Assembly: GCF_964340395.1 (NCBI RefSeq)
Contig: NC_135563.1
Span: 23,762,309-23,826,308, forward strand
DNA from: Glandiceps talaboti
Taxonomy: Eukaryota > Hemichordata > Enteropneusta > Spengelidae
Reading direction: 5' to 3'
Length of the DNA stretch: 64,000 nt
Shown here: one piece after another, positions 1 through 13,300 of the stretch
Layout: every line of letters begins with the position of its first letter
Numbering within the stretch: position 1 is the first letter of the stretch
The notes under the pieces: model-generated
Databases searched by the model: none
The model's input: only the letters and a program-made list of their open reading frames with translations
Told to the model about the DNA's origin: nothing
Translations under genes and position numbers: made by a program

Positions 1-648
1 CTACATTTACTTATCACACAATACACAGTTCCCTACATTTACTTATCACATAACATACAGTTCCCTACATTTACTTATCACATAACACACAGTTCCCTAC
101 ATTTACTTATCACACAACACACAGTTCCCTACATTTACTTATCACACAATACACAGTTCCCTACATTTACTTATCACATAACACACAGTTCCCTACATTT
201 ACTTATCACATAACACACAGTTCCCTACATTTACTTATCACATAACACACAGTGTCCTCCATTTACTTATCACACAATACACAGTTCCCTACATTTACTT
301 ATCACACAACACACAGTTCCCTACATTTACTTATCACATAACACACAGTGTCCTCCATTTACTTATCACATAACACACAGTTCCCTACATTTACTTATCA
401 CACAACACACAGTTCCCTACATTTACTTATCACACAACACACAGTTCCCTACATTTACTTATCACACAACACACAGTTCCCTACATTTACTTATCACATA
501 ACACACAGTTCCCTACATGTACTTCACATAACACACAGTGTCCTCCATTTACTTATCACACAATACACAGTTCCCTACATTTACTTATCACATAACACAC
601 AGTGTCCTCCATTTACTTATCACACTACACACAGTTCCTTCCATCTTA
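1..648. repeat. Minisatellite, 32-bp unit, about 20 copies
   Basis: Near-identical 32-bp units of the form ctacatttacttatcacaca plus acacacagttcc run from the window edge to about 648. Variants alternate cacac/cacat and ttccctac/gtcctcc. It lies 3' of IMMT exon 8 on that gene's strand, so it is probably intronic. The open reading frames across it are by-products of the repeat. Confidence 0.93.
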
Positions 649-1189
649 ATACTTATGCGACTAACTGATGAAATTGAATTTTGTGCGTGAAATTTTGACA
701 AACAGACAGACACTGACAAGGCCCATTGTAGTAGTTTCTATTTGGGAACTACCGATAATTATTTTAAAGCACCCTACCAAAGTTATGAGGCACAAAAATA
801 CACATTTGGATCCATACACTATATCACTACCTTTATATTGGTGTTTGCACATTATAATCTAATGGTAATCCACCCAATATTAGAAAGTAAGATGACATCC
901 AAATCCAAAGTCACACACACACACTTGTATTGGTTATGCTATCATAAAAATTTTATTACATCACATGAAGTGAACATTTAGATGCTGGGAAATGTATGAC
1001 TTTTGTAATAATGATTTCCGTTCAGATAGATTGTTAATTACTACAGAATCTTGCAAAATCATAATTTCTGACAAGGTATTACTTTTTCTCTCATACTGCT
1101 TATAGGTAATGTAATATTGACCCATGTGGTATGATGTTCCTATCTGAAACATTGGCAATATTGCATGTCAATATTGAACGTTAACTAAC

Positions 1190-4100
1190 CTCTGCTACAG
1201 CATTGTCTACATCATACTGCAATTTATTCAGTGTTTCCTCAGCACCAACTACAGTTGGGGAAGGGCCTTTACTAAACTTGGACTTGCATTTGGAAGCTAC
1301 TGCCTTGGCCTCGTCCAAAGTCTGCTTTAACTTCTGAAATTCTTCTCTGAAGGAAAAAGTGCAAACAGTGCAAAATTTATCATCATCATCATCATCATCA
1401 TCATTTACAGATGAAAACCTGAGTCATACTAAAAATAAAAGTTTGAAGTTACAGTCCACATATCTCAAAAAACTTAAGACATTAATACAAGAATGTCATC
1501 ATTATAGAGAAATCAAACTCACTTTGCTGTAACAAGATCCATCTCTGCTACTGCTGTTGCATCTTTCTTGGCATCTAAAGTACCAGACACTGATTCCCAT
1601 TGCTGTGGTTTGTCACTTGGACTTCCCTGATAAAGAAATTGAAATAGTGCTTTACATACACACAATACCTGTACAGGAACTCTACCCATATCAAATGCTA
1701 TTCTGCATTACATACACACTTATAGCTGTTTTATCATCTACATATGTAAAAACTAAAATCATGGAATGATTCTCCAGAATGCTCTCAAAGTTTATGAAAA
1801 TGTCTCTATTTCCTTTAGTGGTGTTCCTCATTAAAATGTAATCTTATCGGTTGAGCCATAAGATTAGGCCTAACAAATTTCTTTGGTTCCAGTGTTACCC
1901 GACCCCATCTAGTTTTTCACTGCCAACCCTAACTTTCTTTTTACCTATTCAAATATTCAAGAAGAAAAAATATTGTGCAATTTATGAAGTCTCAAAAGAA
2001 ATAGTGGATGTGGAAACTGACATCAACTTAAAAAGACAATATAAAACTGTTCTTCCAATCTGTAATGGCTGTATAATCTGATGGGAAGAAACCAATAACA
2101 CAGTGACTATATGGAAAACAACGGAAAACTTAACTACCTGAACTACACTCGCACATGAAAAAAAAAATTCAAAAAAAATTCAAAAAAAACTACCTACCCA
2201 ACCTATTCCAAAATTAAGCATCATCAAAACCTCACAATGTTTTTAAGCCTTACATGAGGACTTATTCTGGATAAACTTTTTCTATAGTTCTGTCTGATAT
2301 TAAACTGTCAATTATATCTAGTTCTGTCTGATCTTAAACTGTTTTCAACACCTAATTCTCCATCCATATCTAAATTGATCACAGTAAAACTTACCGACTC
2401 GTCCATTGCATGTTTGAGTTGTTCTGTATGTACTTTGATGGCATGGACAGCTTTACTTTGTGTATCAATAGCTTGCTGTGCTGCTCCCATACATGTACCA
2501 AGCATATTGTCTATTATTGCTTGCATAGCTGTGTGAAAAACAACAACAAATATTGAATTTCAGAGATCACTTCATATACATTTTACTGGTAGCCTTTACA
2601 TGGATTTCCTTTCTGTCAATCGTTTTCAAATTGTGTGGGTATGTTTCTTTTCTTTCTAAAGTAAATAATGACTTTCTAACTGGATGGATACCCACTGGCA
2701 TGTTGGTCAAAGTTGTGCCACAGAGCGCATTTAATTGTGTATGAGAAAAAGTTGGAATGACAAAGATATACTCATTAATCAATGACAAATTTGTGAATAT
2801 GTATATCACAAAGTGTATTGCCTACATTTCCTGGTTACCTACCAATGAAGACTTGTATTGGTGTGCACACATAGGTACTACTATTGGTATTTTCACTGCG
2901 GTGCAAAAACCAAGCACTGCACACAAAGCAAATTAGTGCACAAGTGTCCCATACATTTGTAGTTGTGGTATTTGCACTCATTCTTGAAATGTTTCCTCCA
3001 TTATTATACTCACTTTGCTCATGAAAATATGGCCGCATAAAACATTATAAGCACTCAGGTAAATACTCTAGAGTACCTGATGAGTACATCACACTCACAA
3101 TCATAAAACAATAAAACTACTAATAGTACGGTACTACATACCAGCTTCTTCTGCTGCCTCCTCTATTTCTAGTTCAATCATCTTGGCTTCTAGTTCCTTT
3201 GCAGCTTTCTCTTCCTTCTCTCTGGCTTCTCTGGCTTCTCTCTCCTTTTTAGCTTTCTTATCTTCTTTTACTGGTACTGGTGCTGGTTCAGATTTCTTTG
3301 CTGGAGGTGGTTCTTTTTTCTTGACTTCAGTTTTTTTCTCTTTGACTGGTTCTTCCTGAATGGGTAGTACAAGTGATGACTTAGAATGGCATGGTTTGGT
3401 TTTTATAGAATTTTTCCTAAAAATTTCTGATATTGATACATTTTCAAATAAAAAGGAAAATTTCATGTTTTTGCAAAATCTCTTGATATCATGTAACACC
3501 CACAGGGCTTTACTGATGCCATCCCTGAACCCACTCACCTGAAAACTACACTAGGCCCTGGAGATGTCAAGGCTAGATTTTTGCATACAATCCACCATAT
3601 TGTCATGAAACCTATTGATTCTTCCAACTTGTAATAAAATAATGAGGATGAACCAAACTATGAGTAAAATAGAGAAATTTGACTTACCTTAGGAGTTGGT
3701 GGTGCAGTAGGTGATGGTTTTGGCATTAAACTTTTTGTCTCTGTTTTTACTTCTTCTTTTGGAGTATCAGTTATAAAGGGTATTGCTGGTGCCTTCGTTG
3801 GTAATGAGGGCATTGATGGCAAATATCCTTTTATACTGAAAACCAACAATAAAATTATTCTATTTATTATTTTATTCTAAATAATTTAGTAAAAGCCTGT
3901 AAAACAATAGTTTATTACGGTTTTTGAAAAGAGTGCTCAGAGAATTATTTTCTTTCATATAAGACTAAAGAGGGAAACATACATAAATTTGTATTTGCAT
4001 TGTGATTGTCTTCTTTCAGAATATGCTAAACATTCAGATATTTTCAAAACTATAAAGGCATACGTGTACAGAAGAACACAAATGATTATCCATGAAGGCC

Positions 4101-6050
4101 TATGAAAAATGGTTCTTCTGAACTACATTGTAGTCAAGTTGAGTCAAAACTGTTTCAACATTAATTATGCTCTGCTCCCCACTTTATTCATCTAATTCCA
4201 GTAAGACTAATCTGGCTTTGCTATGAGACAAACAAAACAACAGATCATATCATAAACAGATTGAACTGTAAATCTTGGAAAGCTAAAAATCGTACCTCTT
4301 TAAAAGATCTTTTTTCTCTCCACCATTTTTGTTGTCATCAAGTACTTGGTCAATGATAGGGACAAGGAAAGGCCAATTGCTCTCAACTTGTTTTCTGAAT
4401 TCTGGGTCTACGTAAGCATACGCAAAACTTCCAACTATTGCCCCTCCAGCTACTAAGAAAGTGCCACCAAGAATCTTCAAAAATCCCCTTGATCTGAAAT
4501 ACAATAAGGGTTATTACTGTCAGAATGTTATTTTGTAAAAATGGCAAAACTTAAAATATAGTACAGTACTATGCAAGATGCGAGTACAGTTTCACTTTTA
4601 AAAAATACTGAACTTTTACTCTATACATGATACCACAAGACTACCTAAGTCTTGAACTATGTACTGGAGTTTTGCTTAGGAAGAACATATGCAACAAAGC
4701 TGTCATAGATTTGTGTCATTACTCACAGATGTTTATTTCCAGAGAATGAATATTGACAAATATATGAGAAATACTATATGTGTACACCTGAATTAATATA
4801 ATCATTTATTTCTTTTGTCCTGAGCCTGTTCATCATATAATACCAGTATGCTGTCTTTGAAAGTCTTTTATTCACTATTAATATTCATCATTAGTTCACA
4901 TAATTTCAGAACTGTAATATGACAATTCTACCCACTTTTTGACTGGTGGCGGAGGTGGTGGTGGAGTGATTGGTGTCACTTTTGGAGCAGCTCCTTCAGG
5001 TTTTGTACATAATAGACATCTTTGGACCCTTCCTGTGGTCTGTCCATTGGAGCAAAGACAGAGCAGAAGAAAATGCATACAATTTGAAAACAGAAAAGCA
5101 AAGGCAAATAACTAGAGATAATCAATTTTCATCTTGCTAATGAAATTATGTACAGCATGGTCTTCTATTTGGAAAGATTTTCTTTGAATACCTTCATTTG
5201 TCACTCTTCATAGTAAATTACCAAAAGCTTGCATTCACTAACAAACCATACCAAACTACTAAAAGTGTGTTTTTTTCTTCACTTTTGTTTTATCCCCCCC
5301 CCCCAAGACTTCATGTATGTCCCATAAATTTAAAAATGATGACCTCAAAGCATTTAAAAATGATGACCCCAAAGCTTGAAAACCCCAAAGTTTTTTCCTT
5401 GACAGGTTATAAGTTTGATCTATCCCCCTCAATGATAATGGAAAGACTACCTTTTGTACCCCCTCGTCTCTGAAATCTGTACCTTTCAGGAAAACAAACA
5501 TGGTACAGTATAATTTCCTTCAGATTAGGATGGTAAATTGGATAAGGATAATTCAGAGCCTGGGGGTTAGCGGATGTCCAAAATAGTTTGAATGATTTCG
5601 AACACGACTTCACTGTAATTTAGTGTAAATGATTATATTGCATTCTCTCTAACCTTGGAGGAATTATACTGACGTCAGTATAATTCCTCCAAGCTCTAAC
5701 CATACTATCTTATCTGTCTGTCCATTTGGCCGGCATATTTTTTCGGTCTCATGACTTGGGATTTGATTTGCCATCACTACAATGTCTAACCCACGCAAAC
5801 ATGTTTCTCGTGCTTTAAATTAATGTAAGAAATATTATTTACACTAGTGATTCTGAGGTATGTTCTGGGTCAACCCGGTACCTCTAAAACGACCCCCGAA
5901 GTGTCAACTGAAGGTCAGCCTCGTCAGTGTCATATAAATTCCAGTTCGACGAAACCCACAATTTGGGATTGTCTATACATAAAATAATCGATGATGCAGT
6001 TCTGATCTTACCTTTACTTTCCCAGGGACCTGTCTAGCCACACGCCACAT
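1190..6050 (-). CDS. IMMT: MICOS complex subunit MIC60 (mitofilin), 5' eight exons, partial
   Basis: Mitofilin/MIC60 is the inner-membrane scaffold of the MICOS complex, which holds crista junctions and contacts the outer membrane. Coding exons on the minus strand: 6050-6012, 5039-4936, 4493-4296, 3835-3688, 3355-3142, 2528-2395, 1626-1523 and 1346-1190. Phases join throughout and give 366 residues. The start MWRVARQVPGKVK is a typical basic mitochondrial presequence. A proline run and one glycine-rich membrane segment follow (about residues 52-75, containing LGGTFLVAGGAIVG), then the family motif DPEFRKQVE. Next come a low-complexity P/K/E region (exons 4-5) and the start of the coiled coil, with QAIIDNMLG, HTEQLKHAMD and QQWESVSGTLDAKKDA aligning to mammalian mitofilin as I remember it. 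Exon 2 must use the weak donor GTGGGT at 4935 to keep frame; the nearby GTAGAA would break it. The C-terminal mitofilin domain lies beyond the left edge. The identity is firm; the exon 2 donor is an inference from phase. Confidence 0.93.
5647..5700. repeat. 40-bp perfect palindrome with central CRE and 7-bp flanking direct repeats
   Basis: Positions 5654-5693 form an uninterrupted 40-bp palindrome: 20-bp arms, no loop. Its centre is TGACGTCA, a full CRE/ATF site, inside ATACTGACGTCAGTAT. It is flanked directly by ctctaac at 5647-5653 and again at 5694-5700, which looks like a target-site duplication. It lies in IMMT intron 1, about 360 bp downstream of the IMMT start. It may be a tiny fold-back insertion, a regulatory element, or both. 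Confidence 0.85.
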
Positions 6051-6363
6051 CTTGAAGTGACGAAGAAAATAGCAAATTTGCTTAAACTAGAGTCCGTAGC
6101 AGACTCCCTAAGTGCAACTGCACGTCTGCTCCCGTCAAAGGTCACTTACCGGCACATTTCTTAGGCTCGTTCAATAAATAGTGTGCTTTGGTGCTGCCTT
6201 TTTAGAGAACATAGGTCAGCTCTTTCGTTTATAATATTAGTATTCATATAATACATTTGAGAAAGAAAATTTGTCAGAAATTCAACTGGTATGATGTTAC
6301 TGAAATGCCAATACATTTTGTACATACACTTTTGTCTGGAGTGAGGTGATAGAATTATCCAAA
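6051..6363. promoter_or_regulatory. Bidirectional promoter between IMMT and MRPL35
   Basis: Only 313 bases separate the divergent start codons of IMMT (6050, minus) and MRPL35 (6364, plus). Both encode mitochondrial proteins, and the same head-to-head pair is found in human (2p11.2), so shared promoter use is likely. A YY1-like element, CAAAATGGCGAC (6360-6371, 11 of 12 to the consensus), overlaps the MRPL35 start. I saw no TATA box placed for either gene. Confidence 0.65.
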
Positions 6364-8988
6364 ATGGCGACATCCTTAGGAAGAGTGTGTTCAGGTTTGT
6401 CGTTACTTTCTGTACAGGTGTACTATTTCGTTACAGTATTTAGATTAGCATGCGTTTTAAAAGGAAATTTAAGTGATATAACTCCATGCACGAGAGAGAG
6501 CATTGAATTGCCAACATTCATGCAGTTGCAGTTCGTGACAACTATCGTTTATCCGACGTGCGATCACACTAGGATACGGGGCCGGGGGGGGGGGGGGGGC
6601 TGTTAATGATTATTGTGTGTGCATAGAGCCACAGACAGACTGATTTTAATAGACCCGTTGGTGGAGGGTTTATGTTTTAATTAAGTAGTTCACTAAACAA
6701 ACAGGGTATGATTAGTAATTGCTCACTAAAAAATTGGTTTCAAATTTCACCAACCAGTTCTTGATGTTTTAACTCGAGTCCAGATGGGGAATGAAATCTG
6801 ACAACCCTTTCAACTTTACAGGTATGAGACCTCTTCTAAAATCAGTATCATCTGTGAGGACATTTACAACTGTAAGAAATCAACAACCTACACCTCTATG
6901 GAGCAGATACCAACGTAGTCAGTTTGATGTCATAAACATTCTCCCAAAACGTAGTTATCATATCAATATGAACAAAGTAGTTCATTATTCAAATATTGGA
7001 GGACTCAGTCAGCTTCAAAACAGCTCCTGTACAAACAGGTAGGATAAAGCCTTCAGTTTGTACATAGATCTTGGTGTTGTCGGCTCCAAGACCTTGGTGT
7101 GGTCAGCTCCAAGACCTTGGTGTGGTCAGCTCCAAGATGTATGGTTTGTACTAAAGATCCACTTAGGATTAGTATTAAAATTTAAGCATTAAAACAGTTC
7201 TTTGGCAGAGCTAAGTTACTTCAGAACAAAAGAATAATCTCATGAAAAACTTATGGCTTCACTGATACAAGTAAGATAATACTAATGTAAAGACCTATGA
7301 CTGAAACATCTGAAGCCCTTTTAATTCTCTATCTACATTGTACATGTACCAGGGGTATTTGTTTTGTACCCAAAAAACAATACTAGTTGGGAAAAACAGG
7401 ATTACTTAGAACTCTGCCTGTGAGGCAACTCTTCTTGCTTTTTCACTCTAAAGTTTGATATATGTTCAACATTTTCTTTAGGGCCAGAAGCCTGTGAAAT
7501 CATTTTTATACATGTTTACATTTTCATCTTGATTATTGTTGGGCAGCAATCAAGGCGAAAATGTAACCATACAATGCAAAGAATGCTTCAACAAAAATGA
7601 AAGTAATTAGATCAAATCGAACAACTAGCTGACCCAATACATCAGGTTTTCATAAAATTGGTCTTATCAGTAACATATAGAATAGACAATATAATGAAGT
7701 ATGTCTGTACATTATGCAGATCAATATTAATCACCCCATCATTCAGATGTAGATGACCATCAACTTGGCTATACTGCCTAACGTTATTCTTTGATTTTCT
7801 TTTGTTTATTGCAGATTACTCACAAACACCTCTCTACCAGTAATTCAGATCACCAGATCTCGAATCTCATGGAGCAAAAATAAATGTAAAATAAAAACTA
7901 CCAAATCTGTTACCAAGAGATTCTATAGGCTGCACAAGTAAGTTATACTCTTATGGTTTTGATAAGCTTGCAAGCTGGAACTGTTCAAGATATGTTTTTA
8001 ATCAGCATAATTGAAGGTTAAAGTAAAATATCATGTTTGCAAAATTAGTTTGGATAGGAAGCTAAGTGTCTACTGAATTGATGTTGGTCAGTGTCAAAGT
8101 AAGTGAAAAAAGATATAGTAACATCAGACATAGACATAACAGTTTGAACTAAAAATAAAATTTGAAATGTAAGATTGGGTTGTGTTGTGTATACACCATT
8201 CTATGGTAAACTAAAACTATTGTTCAGTTGCTGAATGTGGTAGAGTATATAAATGATGAAAGTAGTTCCTTGGTGTTGGAGATAAAATGACCCTGTACAC
8301 AAGATAGTGTAAACACTGAACAAGGTTGAATGTGCTGCCATTTGAGAAAATTTGTTATGAGAGACTCCACTAAACGACAAGTGTACACATTACCGGTAAA
8401 TCAACATCTAGTGATAGCTTATATCAACACGTTGCAATAATAGTTTCAGTTGTGCGAGTTAGCTGCCAAATAGTTCATCTACCATTGTGTTATTTGTGTC
8501 TGACAATTATTACAAAATATCTTCTAAGTTAGATGGAATTCTGTCACTTTTTCAGTGGTTTGTGGGTAAGAAGATTTGCAGGATACAAGAAGAAACAATT
8601 TAAGAAGTCTCCAGCAAGAAAGAAGCGGCATACATGGCACGTCCTTACAAATAAATACCAGTCCAAGCTACTGGACAGAATGGTACATCCCTACTGGAAA
8701 GAACGCCGCTACTACCTACCAGAAGACGATCCTTGGGAGATGTATCATGACCGTCACTTTGCTGCAGGGCCATTCTGGTCTAACCGTGATCAACAACTAA
8801 TTAATCAGTCAAAGCAAGTACCTGAACACATGAAGAAGTTTGTCCCAGACATGCGACCAGAAGCAGAATATAGATATGCTCAAAAACAACCAAAGCATGT
8901 ACTCGGTGCTGGTGGAGATCCACCTAAATTGACTCTGCAAGACATTATACCGTATAAAAGAAAAATGAAATGGAAGAAGGTCATCTAA
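6364..8988 (+). CDS. MRPL35: Mitochondrial large ribosomal subunit protein mL35 (bL35m)
   Basis: This is the bL35-type protein of the mitochondrial large ribosomal subunit. Coding exons: 6364-6394, 6822-7038, 7815-7937 and 8556-8988 (stop 8986-8988). All phases join. Exons 1-2 give a basic, serine-rich presequence-like start ([11 protein letters not shown], then [16 protein letters not shown]). Exon 3 ends in RFYRLHK and exon 4 begins [18 protein letters not shown], then [10 protein letters not shown] and [11 protein letters not shown]. These match the L35 signature in mammalian MRPL35 (FFRLHCGLW, RRKAGYKKK). The animal protein carries an extra C-terminal tail of about 100 residues, rich in W, Y and K, ending in KMKWKKVI. 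It diverges from IMMT and converges on the HEATR4-like gene. A candidate poly(A) signal AATAAA sits at 9829-9834, which would mean a long 3' UTR. Confidence 0.95.
6578..6599 (+). repeat. G-run in MRPL35 intron 1
   Basis: A block of four Gs, two Cs and then sixteen Gs lies 184 bases after the MRPL35 exon 1 donor. It could form a G-quadruplex on the transcribed RNA. Its length may be affected by sequencing error. Confidence 0.8.
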
Positions 8989-10250
8989 AACTAATGCATG
9001 TATGCCTGTGTGTTAATTTTGGCATCTACATCACATTTCTGCTATTTGCCAGATTGTCTTGTGTGTGTGGAAGACTGAAAGATATGATTTCATGTCAAAT
9101 GTATTTTGAATTTTAAGTATCCAAGTAAAGTGTCACTCACTACAATATATTGTCTTGATTTCAAACACATAAGTAACTTGGTTACCCCGTTGGACTATAT
9201 TACATTTGAAGTGACAACATACAATCAGTTGGAGCAAAGATGAGTTTATGATGACACATGGATTATACAGAATAGTTATACAGAATAATTCTGTTGTTTG
9301 AAAGAATTTCATGTGTGTAAATCTACCAGACAAGTATTAACCTGTTTACATCACTCTGTAATTTTGTTTCTTGTTCACTAACCACTTGTAAGGCTAGCCA
9401 AGGTAACAAATTAATTTTGCCACACCTTACAATGGCAATTATCAGCATGCATGTTAGTAGATATTTACACACTATTTGCAATATGTAAATTGTTTTGATC
9501 TTGTGCTCATCTCAAGGAGGACACAGTTTACATATTGACTTCATTTGAAAAGTCAATTAGGCTGATGAACTTTATAACTCCCATTGAGACCACTCATTTG
9601 AGTTCATTTTTTCAAACCACACTAATTGGTTGCCACTGGTAGCATTACAAATGGCTAGTGAGACAGTGAAACAAAATAACAGATCATGATGTAAACGTCA
9701 ACAAATTGAAAGCCATCAGAAGACATCAGCATGTTACACATTATCAAAGTGAATGACATCAGTGCAAAAGGGATTCATGATCCATGTCTTATTTCCCAAG
9801 GCAGCAAAATTACTATCCAGAGGTATTAAATAAAGTATTCCACACTGTGTACACTTCTATGGTTGGAGTACTAGGGACACATTGAAACACAAGAATGCAT
9901 TGATTGGTGTTTTGGCTATTTAATATCATACATACAAACTCACAAAATACACTGCATAAAATGTACAAATAAAATCTGATGTACATCAATGGATGTTTAA
10001 TGGACGGTTAGAGTTATTTAATACTAGATAATTGATATACAAGATAAGGTCAAAGTTCACTGGATGGAAGATAGAAATATACATGATTGTATTGAAATAT
10101 AGTTTCTTGTATCTCCCACATATACACATTTCACCTATACGAATGATAGAAATATACACAATGGTATTGAAATATAGTTTCTTGTATATTACATAATTAC
10201 ATATTACTCCTATATGGGAGATAGGAATATTGTATTGAAATATAGTTTCT
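8989..10250. other. Intergenic, tail-to-tail MRPL35/HEATR4-like
   Basis: This stretch holds the 3' UTRs of two convergent genes. The only signals seen are AATAAA at 9829-9834 (plus) and part of the repeat listed at 10068-10262. No additional gene is apparent. Confidence 0.6.
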
Positions 10251-10262
10251 TTTATTTCACAC
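10068..10262. repeat. Three diverged copies of a ~65-bp repeat
   Basis: Each copy contains tattgaaatatagtttctt preceded by gataga/gatagg-aatat. It sits at the 3' end of the HEATR4-like gene, and the last copy overlaps its candidate poly(A) signal (tttatt, AATAAA on minus, 10251-10256). Confidence 0.75.
10251..10256 (-). terminator. Candidate poly(A) signal AATAAA, HEATR4-like gene
   Basis: AATAAA on the minus strand lies 112 bases beyond the HEATR4-like stop codon (10368-10370). Canonical hexamer, sensible distance; not experimentally supported. Confidence 0.5.
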
Positions 10263-10367
10263 ACAATATGCATCCTGTGTGTGTATATATAAAATGCAAA
10301 TAATGGTCAAACTTGGCACTATTATATTGTGAAGTACATGGACAATATTTCCAAAAATCACAAAATC

Positions 10368-13300
10368 TTAACCATCTGATGAATCATCAGAATCTCCAGT
10401 ATCTGCATCACTTTGTTCATCTTCTTCTGCCTCGTCCACTACTTGAGGTTCTGGAGCTGCATCATCATCATCGTCATCATCTGTCTCTTCTACAGTTGGG
10501 GGCACTGATACATGTGCTGCAGGGCGAGGACTTTCATCACTTGTGTCAGACTGTCCAGATACATCAGTACCTTCTTTTGCCTGATCTGAGCTATCTGGAG
10601 CATGATCTGATGTTCCTTCCTCTGTCTGATCAGTTTCTTGCTCACCAGGGCCAGGAGAGACATGTTTCATATCAATAACTTCAGTCCCCTCAGCAGTACT
10701 TTCTCCAACTCTTGGGTCTATGGTGTCGTGGTATGCTGATGTATCTTTCAACTCTCGCTCTGTTGTTGGAGTTGTTTGAGTCTCTCTATCCTCCTTCTCA
10801 ATACCTTCTTGGCCTTCCACGTTATCTTCCTTGATTTCTGGCTTTCCCTCCTCCTCCTGCTCCGTCTCAGGAATATCTTCTAATTTCCTTTGCAAAGTGG
10901 CATCTTCCTGAGATGTTGTTTCTGGTACTTCAACATAATCCTTGTATTCTTTCATAGAAATGACGCCATCATACACATCTATTAGCTTTTCAAGTTTTTC
11001 TTCAGGAGTTCGTCGACCAGGTGTCTTTGGAGGGGGTGTAGGAGACAAATATCTCCTATCGCGTGCCTCACTGACAGGGCTTTTCGGTAAGGAGAAATCA
11101 TCTTCCTCGGAGCTGATGTGTACACCTGGTGTCATAGTACGCAAACTCAGCCTAGTCGATGCTCTGCTTCCAGCAATAGATTTATCAGTTTCAAACTGTA
11201 AGGAAACAATATGTAGTGTATCAGATGTCATGGAGTAACATGCACAATTGAATTCATTTCATGTCACACCATCTTTAAAGAACACTGTTTCCATTCGTGA
11301 TTCAAACTAATCAATATCCAAATGACTCTTCTGGTGACGAAACATACAAGTCAGCAATGACATAAATAAGTTAATGTTGTTGAGAATCCTACACACTGAA
11401 TGAAATTATTGGAATATAAATAAGTTAGTTATTTAGACATACCACTGTTGGTGATCCTAGTTCTCTTGGTACATTAAAGAATCTCTCATGAAGTTCTTCT
11501 CTCTTTGCTATCTTTTCATTTTCTGTAATCTTGGATGCTATGTTGTATCTGGTATTTAATCTACGGACTTCACTCTTGATAGCCTGGACCATATCCATGT
11601 CACCCGTTGGACTCACACCAAGAGATTGCAAGGCTATGGCTACTTCACTGCAACACAGGTGAAAAGAAATCATATTCAAGTATTTGCCATATTTTAGAAT
11701 AATAATAATGTATACTTAATGCACCTGTTCTCCTGAAACGGATCTATAGCGGTACAATGGCACTTTAACTTCCTCAATGCCCTAGGGAGTATATCATCTA
11801 TTGCAGCCCCTATTAAACACATATGATTAAAGCATTCACATTGCAACCTCTATCCTACCAGGTCCCCAATTGTGCAGCTGCGTTGACTTAAAGATGATCA
11901 CGATTTACATCTTGCTTTAGAAACAAACAGCAGTGGCGAGGCTTGAACCTGCAATCTACCTCAGACCACCAAACAATTGTTTGAACTGAAATGCGCAGTC
12001 AAAAATTTCAGGTACAACTTTCAAGTTTGTATTTGGAACAAAAGTTTTAATTTGATACTAAAGCTGGTGAAGTATATGCATTGTCAGATTAATTTTGCAT
12101 GAGTAAAGTGTCTTCTACAAATGAAATGGGTCCTTTTTAGATAAACCATGTCTCATTGAAAGGATATAACCTGAAGCTCTTTACAAGGTTAATTCTGATT
12201 GGTTTTGTCTGTCAAAATGATGACATTGATGCACGATGTCTTCCTTGTAGTCCTTGTTTAGTAAATCACAGACAGATATGAGCAACAACTGTACAAAGTG
12301 TAACTAAAGTGTTACAGCTACTTGCCCCATTCACTTAGAATGTTCATATCATGTGTAAAATAACAGTTTTTAATTATCAACCCAGTATGTACTCAATTTG
12401 TAACAATGTAACTGGCAGACAAACCCAACTGTGTCACAATTAGAATATAATTAGACACATTTTATTGACACTTCATTAACTGATAGTGATCAGCTAGGGT
12501 CTACCCTTCCCAATGAATAAACATCGTTGACTGTTCTAACATTTCTTCATGAACAGCCTACTTTCTTGTACTGTAATACCTATGAGCAGAAGGTATAGTA
12601 AAGTATGCTGTCCACTCCCTTCTAAAGGCTTCACATCATCCCCGAGCAAGTTCTTTGACAAATGACTTACTATCTGACAACTTCATCAGGTTCTACAAGC
12701 AGTCTGTCTTGCAACATGTGAGTGACATTATCTCCGTGCATACCCAGCAGCACTAAGGTATGACAAGCTTCGGCTCTTACACCTGGACTGGTTTCAAATC
12801 TCAATGCCCATAGGATAGCATCTCCTATATCATCTGTTAGTAAACCAATCATCCCAAGTGCTGCAGCAACAAAATATAGACATAATGTGTGAATCTTGTT
12901 CCTTGAAAAGGTTTGTAGCATATGTAACTACAAATGGCTGTTAGGTGATACTTGTCATGATTTGTGTGGCATTATCGATAAGTCTTACCATGCATGTACC
13001 TGATCTGTAATGACCTGAGTGATATTGGTGGTAACCAGTATGATAAGCGTAATGACCTGTGTGATATTGGTAGTAAACTAGTGTGATAACTTAATGATCT
13101 GTATGATAACTGTAATTACCTGTGTGATATTGGTAGTAAGTTGTGTGATAATTGTAATTACCTGTGTGATATTTGTAGTAAGTTGTGTGATAACTGTAAT
13201 TACCTGTGTGATATTGGTAGTAGGTTGTGTGATAACTGTAATTACCTGTGTGATATTGTGGTAACTACTGTGATAACTGTAATTACCTGTGTGATATTGG

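Noticed and set aside
1-660. Regular 32-bp direct repeats suggestive of a CRISPR array
   Set aside because: Units are contiguous with no unique spacers, and the genome is eukaryotic.
4932-5039. IMMT exon 2 ending at the GTAGAA donor
   Set aside because: That boundary leaves phase 0, but exon 3 needs two carried bases; GTGGGT at 4935 restores the conserved reading frame.
10313-10678. 121-codon plus ORF rich in His/Leu
   Set aside because: Antisense shadow of the acidic last exon of the HEATR4-like gene.
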